A stretch of 16,350 nt of DNA from SIG587 sp045531585 (lineage in GTDB: Bacteria > Bacillota > Clostridia > Oscillospirales > Acutalibacteraceae). The position numbers were made by a program, and so were the translations under genes. Position 1 is the first letter of the stretch. Every line of letters begins with the position of its first letter. Of the stretch, positions 1-6,959 are shown in pieces. The notes under the pieces are model-generated. The model searched no databases. It was given only the letters and a program-made list of their open reading frames with translations, and had not been told where the DNA came from. The stretch covers positions 1-16,350 of the forward strand of contig JAZSEH010000030.1 of the NCBI GenBank assembly GCA_045531585.1, in the 5' to 3' direction.

Positions 1-879
1 CATACTGCCCCCCACCTTAACGGGGGAAAGGCCGGCAAGGGCAAGCCTTTTTGAAAGCTGTTGATTTTCACTGCGCAGAGCCTGAGCGGTGTCACTTAAG
101 CGTTGTACCGCCTCTACAATACCGTCCCTTGGGGCGGCAAGCATACCCATTATCTGCTTGTTTGAGGCGTTAATGGCACAGTAGTCGGCAAAGGCGTCAA
201 GGCCGGCGAGCATTTCCACCCTTGTGCCCTGCCTGTGGGGATAAAAGTTTACTATTTTTATAAGACCGATTTCCCCTGTTCTTGCAGGGTGAGGGGCGCA
301 ACAGGCACAGCAGTCAATACCCTCAATGGTAACAATCCGTGTGTCCTCCCCCGTGTCTATCTTACTGCGGTAGGGCAGGGACTCCAATTCCTCCTTGGTG
401 GGGTAGGAAATGGTGATGGGGGCGTTTGAATAAACCGCACGGTTGGAAAGTAATTCAACCTTTTTTATATCATCAAGTGAAAGGGTGCCGCTGAAATCCA
501 CCGTCATAAGGGGTTGACCCATATGAAAGCCTACGTTGGAGTAGCCGAAAAGGGAGTGAACCACGCCCGAGAGTATATGCTCCCCTGCGTGGGCCTGCAT
601 TCTGGCAAAGCGAAGCTCCCAGTCTATGTTACCCGTTACCGTTTCACCTACACTTAAGGGAGATGCGGTTTTATGGAGCACAATATCCCCCTCACGCTGA
701 ACGTCCAGCACCTCTATACCGTTTATACTGCCCTTATCGGGAGCCTGTCCGCCGCCCTCAGGGAAGAAGGCGGTACGGTCAAGTACAATAAAATACTCAC
801 CGTTTTCCTCATTACAGGCCGTAACAACGGCGGTAAATTCCTTGCAGTAGGAATCGGTTTCATATAGTCTTTGGGTCAT
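1..879 (-). CDS. AlaX-type alanyl-tRNA editing protein, C-terminus beyond the window
   Basis: AlaX-family proteins are free-standing relatives of the AlaRS editing domain that hydrolyse mischarged Ser- or Gly-tRNA(Ala). The 293 visible residues start MTQRLYETDSYCKEF and contain the LDRTAFFPEGGGQ segment of the family. The zinc site is complete: HAGEH (His97, His101) and CCAPH (Cys193, His197) followed by ARTGEIGLIKI. After about residue 245 the chain becomes helical and charged, as in the coiled coil before a DHHA1 domain, so this is probably the long AlaX-L form. The ATG lies 1 nt past the stop of the upstream asparaginase-like gene, and GGTGAG within that gene's last codons is its ribosome site, so the two are translationally linked. 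It is not full AlaRS, since no aminoacylation domain precedes it. The reading frame is open at the left edge. Confidence 0.9.
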   Translation of the reverse strand, partial: MTQRLYETDSYCKEFTAVVTACNEENGEYFIVLDRTAFFPEGGGQAPDKGSINGIEVLDVQREGDIVLHKTASPLSVGETVTGNIDWELRFARMQAHAGEHILSGVVHSLFGYSNVGFHMGQPLMTVDFSGTLSLDDIKKVELLSNRAVYSNAPITISYPTKEELESLPYRSKIDTGEDTRIVTIEGIDCCACCAPHPARTGEIGLIKIVNFYPHRQGTRVEMLAGLDAFADYCAINASNKQIMGMLAAPRDGIVEAVQRLSDTAQALRSENQQLSKRLALAGLSPVKVGGSM

Positions 880-880
880 T

Positions 881-1927
881 TTACTCACCTATTATTTCAA
901 AATTACATTCAGTATTTAAAAAACGCTCTCTAAGCTTTGCATCCTCAAAAAGGGAGTAGGCAAGCAGCAGCTTGCAGTAGGTCATTTCCCTTGTGTAGCC
1001 GTACAAAAAGTGTGGCTTTTGCCCCGTGGGGGCGGTATGATGGCCTATAATATCTGCCGTTTCGTATACCTCACCCCTTAACCGTGCAGGGGCAAGATAC
1101 ACCTCCACACCCATTTGGGAACAGCGGTCTATCATATAAAGCACCGAGCCGCCCTCAAGTGCACAGGCGGTGCCCGAATGGTAGGTGCCGTGAAGCACGG
1201 CGGAAAAACGGCTGTAATCGTAAGCCGAGTAGTCTATACCCACGTAGGGCTCAAGGTAAAGCACACAGCTTTTAAGGGGACGCATATTATAAGGGTCAAT
1301 AAAGGCTGTCCTTTTTTCTGTCGGGTAAGTGGCGTTCATTTTCTCACAGGCCTGTGCTGTAGAGATTATCTCAAGCATACCCTGACTTACAAAATCATCG
1401 CTGTAATTTTTGCACTGGGTAATGCGTGAGGCAAGGTGAAGGTACATTTTACCGTCGGATATATTTCTATATGCCACGTAAACCCCCGCTTTAATTCCCT
1501 GACAAATGCACTCCACCGCGCAGGCAAAATTGGCGTTGCCGTTTGAGTTTTTATGGTGGAGGGGCTTGTTTGCCGACACAAAGAATACGGGAACAGGGCT
1601 ACCGCTTAAAATAAGGGAGAAAAGGGGAGCAGAAAAGCCTAAGGTATCGGTGCCGTGGGCAAAAATTACCCCGTCGTAAGCCTTTTCCTTTGTATGGTGA
1701 ACGTAGGCATCAAGCATTTTCTGCCAATATTCCACCGTCATATTCTCGCTTAAAATAAACAGGTTTTCGGTTAAATCAATATTCACCTTATCTGCAAAGG
1801 GGGAGTGGGAGGCTAAGAAATTTTCCTTTAAAAGTGCCCCTGCCTTTTCGCTCACCGAAAGACTGCCCCTATGGTTTTGGGCACAGCAGATGGTGCCGCC
1901 TACCAATATAACTAAAATATTTTTCAT
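881..1927 (-). CDS. L-asparaginase-family protein in the transamidosome operon
   Basis: This 348-residue protein belongs to the asparaginase/glutaminase fold, whose members hydrolyse Asn (or Gln) to the acid plus ammonia. Family marks: GGTI at 10-13 with nucleophile Thr12, the substrate-binding pair at Ser60-Glu61 (LSENMT), and HGTDT at 91-95 with the Thr93-Asp94 pair. No signal peptide is seen, so it should be cytoplasmic (type I-like). The conserved catalytic Lys found about 70 residues after HGTDT is not obvious: the matching stretch reads LHLASRITQCKNYSDDF, with Arg168 nearby and Lys173 further on. It follows gatB by 53 nt that hold a perfect palindrome, and it has no clear Shine-Dalgarno next to its ATG. 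The start is fixed by the MKNILVILVGGTI strand. Archaeal GatD, the ammonia-producing partner of GatE, belongs to the same superfamily but carries an extra N-terminal domain that is absent here. Plain asparaginase is the conservative call. Confidence 0.82.
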   Translation of the reverse strand: MKNILVILVGGTICCAQNHRGSLSVSEKAGALLKENFLASHSPFADKVNIDLTENLFILSENMTVEYWQKMLDAYVHHTKEKAYDGVIFAHGTDTLGFSAPLFSLILSGSPVPVFFVSANKPLHHKNSNGNANFACAVECICQGIKAGVYVAYRNISDGKMYLHLASRITQCKNYSDDFVSQGMLEIISTAQACEKMNATYPTEKRTAFIDPYNMRPLKSCVLYLEPYVGIDYSAYDYSRFSAVLHGTYHSGTACALEGGSVLYMIDRCSQMGVEVYLAPARLRGEVYETADIIGHHTAPTGQKPHFLYGYTREMTYCKLLLAYSLFEDAKLRERFLNTECNFEIIGE

Positions 1928-1939
1928 TATTTTATACGC

Positions 1940-1970
1940 AAACAGGAGTAAAAATTTTTTACTCCTGTTT
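1940..1970 (-). terminator. Perfect 15-bp palindrome between gatB and the asparaginase-like gene
   Basis: The arms 1940-1954 and 1956-1970 are exact reverse complements with one base between them (core CAGGAGT, A/T centre, ACTCCTG). On the minus strand the hairpin lies 10 nt after the gatB stop and is followed only by TTTGCG, so it would be a weak or leaky terminator, an attenuator or an mRNA-processing/stability hairpin. The AGGAG in one arm is about 35 nt from the asparaginase ATG, too far to act as its ribosome site. Confidence 0.5.
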
Positions 1971-1980
1971 TACTATCCTA

Positions 1981-3405
1981 CTAACAATTTTTAAGCTTTT
2001 CTTCAAGAAGCTCCTTAATAACCGCAGGGTCGCCTGCACCGCGAAGCTCCTTCATACAGGCGCCGAACAGAGCCTGCTTTGCCTTTACCTTGCCGTTCTT
2101 AAAGTCCTCAATAGCCTTGGGATTTTCGGCAATTACTCGGTCAATAATACCCTCCAGAGCAGAGGTATCTACCTTGCGGTCAAGGCCGTTTTCCTTAACG
2201 TAGGCTTCAGGGTCAACGTCATTTTCCACAACGGCAATAAGCACCTTTTTACCTGCCTGACGGTTAATGCTGCCGCTGTCCACCAGCTTAATAATATATG
2301 AAAGCTTTTGGGCGGTAACGGTAAGCTCGTTAAGGCTCTTTCCGTCCTTACGCAGTATACCTGCACAGTCGGTAAGAATCCAGCCTGCCGCATCCTTAGC
2401 GTCACAGCCTGCGGCAACAACGTCATCCAGCAGGCGGCTGAGGGAGTGGTTGTGAATAAGCATTTCAATTTCCTTATCGGAAATGCCTGCGGCGGCGTAT
2501 TCCTCTGCCTTCTCATCAACGGCAACAGGCTTAGCGGATTTTATCTGCTCAAGCCACTCATCATCAATAATAATGGGCATAAGGTTGGCATCGGGGAAGT
2601 AGCGGTAGTCGGCCTCGGTTTCCTTATTGCGCATTGCCATGGTCTTGCCGCTAACGTCGTCAAAACGGCGGGTTTCCTGTACCAGCTCCTCGGTTTCAAA
2701 CTCAATGGCGTCAATATGACGCTGTGCCTCGTAGCGGATGGCGCGGTCAATGGACTCAAAGGAGCTCATATTCTTAATCTCGGTACGAACACCGAATTCC
2801 TCGCTACCCTCAGGGCGTACCGAAATGTTAACGTCGCAACGCATTGCGCCCTCCTCACATTCCGAAATACCGCCTGAGCGGAACATGGATTTAAGCTTGT
2901 TAAGGTAGGTGAGAACCTCCTCAGCAGAGCGGAAATCGGGCTGGGTAACAATTTCAATAAGTGGTACGCTGGTACGGTTAAAGTCTACGTAGGAGTATTT
3001 ACCACTGTGTACCAGCTTGCCTGCATCCTCCTCCATGTGTATCTGCTTAATTCGGATATCACGGGAGCCTGCGGAGGTCTTAAGGGTAACACAGCCGTCG
3101 GTACAAATGGGGTGGTTAAGCTGGGTTATCTGATAGGCGCAGGGCAGGTCGGGATAATAGTAGTTCTTCTTATCAAAGGTGGTGTAGCGGTTAATGTTAC
3201 AGTTAAGCATAAGGCCTGCGGTAACGGCAAGCTCCACAACACGCTTGTTCATTATGGGCAGCATACCCGGCATACCTGAGCAGGCGGGGCAAACGCAGTC
3301 GTTGGGCTCCTTAGGGGAGGAGTGACCTCCGCAGGAGCAGAAAATCTTAGACTCGGTGCTAAGCTCAACGTGGGTTTCAAGACCTATAACTATTTCGTAT
3401 TTCAT
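1981..3405 (-). CDS. gatB: Asp/Glu-tRNA amidotransferase subunit B
   Basis: GatB binds the mischarged Asp-tRNA(Asn) or Glu-tRNA(Gln), phosphorylates the side chain with ATP and transfers ammonia to it. The 474 residues are full length and carry the family blocks in order: MKYEIVIGLETHVEL at the N-terminus, KKNYYYPDLPCAYQITQ, QIHMEEDAGK, DFNRTSVPLIEIVTQPD, EIKNMSSF, QETRRFDD, DYRYFPDANL, and the C-terminal YqeY-like helical tail with IEDFKNGKVKAKQALFG. A zinc-knuckle-like set (CSCGG...CVCPAC) lies at about 33-53. The ATG at 3405 is chosen over an upstream extension because MKYEIVIG is the usual start and GGGTGA precedes it. It begins 1 nt after the gatA stop. Unlike its GatA neighbour, nothing in it looks degenerate. 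Confidence 0.96.
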   Translation of the reverse strand: MKYEIVIGLETHVELSTESKIFCSCGGHSSPKEPNDCVCPACSGMPGMLPIMNKRVVELAVTAGLMLNCNINRYTTFDKKNYYYPDLPCAYQITQLNHPICTDGCVTLKTSAGSRDIRIKQIHMEEDAGKLVHSGKYSYVDFNRTSVPLIEIVTQPDFRSAEEVLTYLNKLKSMFRSGGISECEEGAMRCDVNISVRPEGSEEFGVRTEIKNMSSFESIDRAIRYEAQRHIDAIEFETEELVQETRRFDDVSGKTMAMRNKETEADYRYFPDANLMPIIIDDEWLEQIKSAKPVAVDEKAEEYAAAGISDKEIEMLIHNHSLSRLLDDVVAAGCDAKDAAGWILTDCAGILRKDGKSLNELTVTAQKLSYIIKLVDSGSINRQAGKKVLIAVVENDVDPEAYVKENGLDRKVDTSALEGIIDRVIAENPKAIEDFKNGKVKAKQALFGACMKELRGAGDPAVIKELLEEKLKNC

Positions 3406-3406
3406 T

Positions 3407-4591
3407 CTATTCACCCTTCCTTTCGGCAGTGTGTGCAAGGCTTAACAGGGTGGACTCACCAAAGTGGGCGGCCATAAGCTGAACGCCGCCGCACACTAAA
3501 GCGGGAACGCCTATAAGGTTGGCAAGAGCGGTAAACTCACTCTCGGAAAATACCTTGCCAAAGGCCTCGCTTATATCATATTCCTCAAAATCGGTCTTAC
3601 TGCAGGCAGGACAAAGCAGGGCATCATATTTTTCCATAAGTGCGCTAAACTGCTCCGCAATAACACGGCGAACTCGGAGAGACTTATCATAGCAATCCTT
3701 GTAACGGTTTTTGGAAAGCACGTCGGGGCCGTAGAGAATAACGGCCTTGGTAAGGAAGTTAAAGCCCTCGGTTCGGGAGTTTACGTATAATTCGTCAATG
3801 TTTCTGTATTTTTCTGCGCGGTGACCGAACTTAACGCCGTCATAACGGGAGACGTTGTTACAGGTTTCGGCGGTCATCAGTATCTGCCAGGCGGTATTTG
3901 CGACGGCAAAAATATCAAGGGATATTTCCTCAACCTGTACGCCGTTATCACTTAAGACCTTTGCAAAGGCGGCTACCTTAGCCTTGGTTTGGTCATCGGC
4001 CTTTTCAAGCAGCTCCTTTACAATACAAACCTTCTTACCCTTAACCGAAATATCGGTGGAGTAGCAAAGGGGTGCATCCTTAAGGCTTGTTCCGTCCTTT
4101 TCATCGTGACCTGAAATTATCTCCATTACTTCGCTTATACCCTTGGCATCTTTTGCGTAAACGCCAATCTGCTCACCCGAGGCGGCACAGGATATAACTC
4201 CGTAACGGGAAACGGTACCGTAGGTGGGCTTAAGAAAATCCACACCCGAAATAGCCGCCGCCCTTCTGGTGGAGCCGTTCATATCAACGCCTAAGGCCGA
4301 TTTAACCTCGCCGTCGGCTACAAGCTGAGCAGCAGCGCCCTTAAGGGACTGCTCCTTTTTAGCATAATGGGAGAATTCGCCCACCAAATCAAGGCCGAAC
4401 TCACCAACGTGGGTTTTGCCCGAAAGGGTATAGCCCTTTTCCTCAAGGCGTACCACAGCCTCGGCGCTGAACAGGGGACTGAAGCCCTCAAGCATACGGG
4501 AGCCTGCGGTGGCAGGGGCACCCTTTACAAGTATTGTATCGTCAACGGCAAAATTTCCCTTTTCATTTAGCTTTGTTGCATAGTATTTCAT
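3407..4591 (-). CDS. gatA: Short, catalytically degenerate GatA-like (amidase-signature) protein
   Basis: GatA normally hydrolyses Gln and channels ammonia to GatB. This copy has 394 residues against about 485 usual; some 65-70 N-terminal residues are absent, and the upstream DNA is occupied by aspS-gatC, so they were not lost to a local frameshift. Homology is clear: GAPATAGSRMLEGFSP at 24-39, LSGKTHVGEF at 56-65, LKPTYGTVSRYG at 120-131, SRYDGVKFGHR at 248-258. Key residues are changed. The catalytic Lys of the usual AIKDN motif aligns with Asp17 (AVDDT). The GGSSGGS loop with the cis-Ser reads EQSLKGA (80-86). The nucleophile motif GSDTGGSIRQ reads GVDMNGSTRR (Ser107 kept). The Gln-binding Arg of KRRI aligns with Val284 in KAVI. 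The ATG at 4591 follows GTGAGGTG and lies 11 nt after the aspS-gatC stop. It probably keeps a structural role while lacking glutaminase activity; residue alignment was done by eye. Confidence 0.85.
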   Translation of the reverse strand: MKYYATKLNEKGNFAVDDTILVKGAPATAGSRMLEGFSPLFSAEAVVRLEEKGYTLSGKTHVGEFGLDLVGEFSHYAKKEQSLKGAAAQLVADGEVKSALGVDMNGSTRRAAAISGVDFLKPTYGTVSRYGVISCAASGEQIGVYAKDAKGISEVMEIISGHDEKDGTSLKDAPLCYSTDISVKGKKVCIVKELLEKADDQTKAKVAAFAKVLSDNGVQVEEISLDIFAVANTAWQILMTAETCNNVSRYDGVKFGHRAEKYRNIDELYVNSRTEGFNFLTKAVILYGPDVLSKNRYKDCYDKSLRVRRVIAEQFSALMEKYDALLCPACSKTDFEEYDISEAFGKVFSESEFTALANLIGVPALVCGGVQLMAAHFGESTLLSLAHTAERKGE

Positions 4592-4602
4592 TTTTACACA
4601 CC

Positions 4603-6678
4603 TCACTTAACAAGTCTGGGTACCTGCCAGCTGTCCTCACTGCGCTGGGGTGCGCCCTCAAGCAGACTCTCCCTTGTGAAGGGCTGTTGGCGCTTATCCT
4701 CACGGAGCACGTTGGACATAGGCATAACGTGTACCATTTCTTCAACATTTTCGGTGTTAATATTTTTAAGAAGCTCTTCGCTTTCCTTCATCTTATTAAA
4801 GATGTCCTGCATAACGGCTTCCTCATCCTCGGTAAGGGCAAGCTGGTTAAGCTGCTGTGCGCTGGAGAAGGTGGAGCGCTTGCCCCCTGCCTTTCCTGCA
4901 GGGCCCGATTCGGTCGCGCGGCCTGCAAGAGCACTGCCGCTACCCAGCAGATGCACGTCCTCAAGCTGCTGATTGGTAACCTCGCTTGGGGCACCAAGGA
5001 GAAGGTCCTGTGCATTACCGTTAAGGGGGAAGGCAATAACGTCAAGGATTTTTTCCTCATCGGTTAAAAGCATTACCATACGGTCAACACCCGGTGCCAT
5101 ACCTGCGTGGGGCGGTGCGCCGTATTGGAAGGCGGTGTAAAGGGCGTTGAAGCGAGACCTAAGCTCCTCCTCAGAGTAGCCTGCAATACGGAAGGCCTCC
5201 TTCATTATGTCAATATCGTGGTTACGAACCGCACCTGAGGCCAGCTCAATACCGTTACAAACAAGGTCGTACTGGTAGGCAAGCACCTCTTCGGGGTTCT
5301 TATTAAGCAGGGCATCCATTCCGCCCTGAGGCATTGAGAAGGGGTTGTGGGTGAATATTGTCTCGCCCGTTTCCTCATCGTTCTCAAACATGGGGAAGTC
5401 CACCACAAAGCAGAACTCAAAAGCATCGTCCCTTATAAGGTCAAGCTGTTCCTTTCTTGCAAGCCAGGTACGGATGTGACCTGCCTTTTTCTCGGTGTCG
5501 CTTTTTTTGTCGTCACAGATGAAGAACAGGGTCTCTCCCTCCTTAACATCTGTAAGGGAGATAATCTCGGCCTTCTTTGCGTCACTTAAGAACTTGGCAA
5601 TGGGGCCTGCAAATACACCCTCCTTAAGGGTTATATATCCAAGACCGCCAAGGCCCACCTCGGGGGAGGTGGCAAACTTAAGGGAGTCCTCAAAAAACTT
5701 GTTGGATTTACCTGTACAGTCGGCAACAATACCGCGAACGGGGCGACCCTTAAAGGCAGGGAAGTCCACATCGGCAAAGAAGGCGGTAAGGTCACAGATT
5801 ACAAGAGGGTTTCTAAGGTCAGGCTTATCGGAGCCGTAGGTCATCATAGCATCAGCATAGGTGATACGGCGGAAGGGCTTTTGGCTTACCTTTTTATCAG
5901 AGAAGGTCTTAAAGGTATCGTATACCACATCTTCGCAAACCTCAAGCACCTCATCCTGTGTGGCAAAGGCCATTTCAAAGTCAAGCTGATAAAATTCACC
6001 CGGTGAGCGGTCGGCACGGGCATCCTCATCACGGAAGCAGGGTGCTATCTGGAAATAACGGTCAAAGCCCGATACCATAAGCAGCTGCTTAAACTGCTGG
6101 GGAGCCTGTGGCAGGGCATAGAACTTGCCCGGATGCTTACGGCTGGGGACAAGAAAGTCACGGGCGCCCTCAGGTGAGGAGGCGGTAAGGATGGGGGTCT
6201 GCATATCAAGGAAGCCTTTATCCTCCATCTTGTTTCTGAGGTGGCGTATTATCTTGGAGCGCATTACCAGATTTTCGTGGTTTTTGGGATTGCGCAGGTC
6301 AAGATAGCGGTATTTAAGGCGAAGCTCATCCTTGCTTGCGCGGGATGCCCTTACCTCAAAGGGGAGCATATTTTTGCTCTTGCCAAGTACCTGAAGGGTA
6401 TCGGCAACCAGCTCCACGTAGCCTGTGTCAATCTTTGTATTTACCGTTTCGGCATCACGCTTTTCAACGGTACCGCTTACCGAAATAACGGTTTCACGGT
6501 TTACGTTTTTAAGCAGCTCCTCATTATGGATAACCACCTGCGTTACACCTGTGTAGTCACGCAGGTCAACAAATATAACGCCGCCGTGGTCACGCACAAC
6601 GTCCACCCAGCCTGCAAGCTGAACGGTACGGCCAATGTGCTCATCACGAATATCATTACAATATAGCGTTCTGTACAT
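4603..6678 (-). CDS. aspS: Aspartyl-tRNA synthetase fused to GatC
   Basis: This single frame of 691 residues joins two normally separate proteins. Residues 1-578 are a bacterial AspRS: anticodon-binding OB domain, class II motif 2 at CFRDEDARADRSPGEFYQLD (about 214-233), an insertion (GAD-type) domain, and motif 3 GAPPHAGMAPGVDRMVML. The usual AspRS ending APSEVTNQQL is present. A Gly/Ala/Ser-rich linker (about 579-603) then leads to GatC (about 604-691) with LNQLALTEDEEAVM, VEEMVHVMPMSNVLRED and the terminal SWQVPRL. GatC wraps GatA and GatB, so the fusion would tie AspRS to the amidotransferase. His31 (VRDHGG) matches the His reported in non-discriminating Pseudomonas AspRS, where discriminating enzymes have Leu. 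The ATG at 6678 follows GGGAGGAAA; an in-frame upstream extension lies in the T-box leader and is rejected. No stop or frame change separates the two parts. Confidence 0.95.
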   Translation of the reverse strand: MYRTLYCNDIRDEHIGRTVQLAGWVDVVRDHGGVIFVDLRDYTGVTQVVIHNEELLKNVNRETVISVSGTVEKRDAETVNTKIDTGYVELVADTLQVLGKSKNMLPFEVRASRASKDELRLKYRYLDLRNPKNHENLVMRSKIIRHLRNKMEDKGFLDMQTPILTASSPEGARDFLVPSRKHPGKFYALPQAPQQFKQLLMVSGFDRYFQIAPCFRDEDARADRSPGEFYQLDFEMAFATQDEVLEVCEDVVYDTFKTFSDKKVSQKPFRRITYADAMMTYGSDKPDLRNPLVICDLTAFFADVDFPAFKGRPVRGIVADCTGKSNKFFEDSLKFATSPEVGLGGLGYITLKEGVFAGPIAKFLSDAKKAEIISLTDVKEGETLFFICDDKKSDTEKKAGHIRTWLARKEQLDLIRDDAFEFCFVVDFPMFENDEETGETIFTHNPFSMPQGGMDALLNKNPEEVLAYQYDLVCNGIELASGAVRNHDIDIMKEAFRIAGYSEEELRSRFNALYTAFQYGAPPHAGMAPGVDRMVMLLTDEEKILDVIAFPLNGNAQDLLLGAPSEVTNQQLEDVHLLGSGSALAGRATESGPAGKAGGKRSTFSSAQQLNQLALTEDEEAVMQDIFNKMKESEELLKNINTENVEEMVHVMPMSNVLREDKRQQPFTRESLLEGAPQRSEDSWQVPRLVK

Positions 6679-6699
6679 TATACTTTCCTCCCAGAAAAT

Positions 6700-6742
6700 A
6701 AAAATAAAAAAGTCCCAAGGAATATTTTCATATTCCCGGGAC
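6700..6742 (-). terminator. Intrinsic terminator of the T-box leader
   Basis: On the minus strand GTCCCGGGAATA pairs with TATTCCTTGGGAC around a short ATGAAAA-type loop, with one small internal bulge. It is followed by TTTTTTATTTTTATTTT. It lies between the T-box and the aspS ribosome site and shares its first arm with the antiterminator. Confidence 0.88.
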
Positions 6743-6919
6743 GAGTAAACAAAAATTACCCGCGGTGCCACCCGCATTGATGCGCCAAACAGCGCAACCT
6801 CTTTTTTATTAAATTTAAGACCAACCTCGGAGTGTTCCCAAGCCTACTACTCATCCCAAATGCGCTTTCAGTCGGTGACGCATTCTCCCTGACGGACTTT
6901 CCACAAAGGCCGAGTCTCC
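6700..6919 (-). promoter_or_regulatory. T-box riboswitch leader, probable Asn specifier
   Basis: The conserved T-box GGGTGGCACCGCGGGTAA lies at 6775-6758 (read on the minus strand). Its bulge TGGC would pair with an acceptor end ACC-G, fitting the G73 discriminator of tRNA(Asn) and tRNA(Asp). Stem I closes with CTCGG (6914-6910) against CCGAG (6830-6826) and contains the typical GATGAGTAGTA element. On the 3' side of the specifier loop the sequence GGGAACACT offers AAC (6836-6834), an Asn codon followed by a purine; no GAC is seen there. The antiterminator arm CGTCCC (6743-6738) overlaps the 5' arm of the terminator, giving the usual mutually exclusive switch. Uncharged tRNA would allow read-through into aspS-gatC. 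The specifier assignment is by eye. Confidence 0.9.
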
Positions 6920-6926
6920 AAAGGCA

Positions 6927-6955
6927 ATTATACCAAAGGAAAATTATTTTGTCAA
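6927..6955 (-). promoter_or_regulatory. Sigma-A promoter of the aspS-gatC operon
   Basis: TTGACA (6955-6950) and TATAAT (6932-6927) are both perfect consensus with exactly 17 nt between them. Transcription would start near 6919-6920, just at the foot of T-box stem I. Confidence 0.93.
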
Positions 6956-6959
6956 TTGT

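Noticed and set aside
2308..2877. Open frames antisense to gatB and similar overlapping frames elsewhere
   Set aside because: They lie opposite strongly conserved genes, lack ribosome sites and show no recognisable domains.
3407..4700. Short GatA explained by a frameshift or misassembly of a normal gatA
   Set aside because: The upstream bases encode the GatC part of the fusion in frame, a ribosome site stands right before the chosen ATG, and the changed catalytic residues lie inside an intact frame.
6679..6777. N-terminal extension of AspRS by 33 residues
   Set aside because: It would be translated from the T-box and terminator region; MYRTLYC is the normal start and GGGAGG precedes it.
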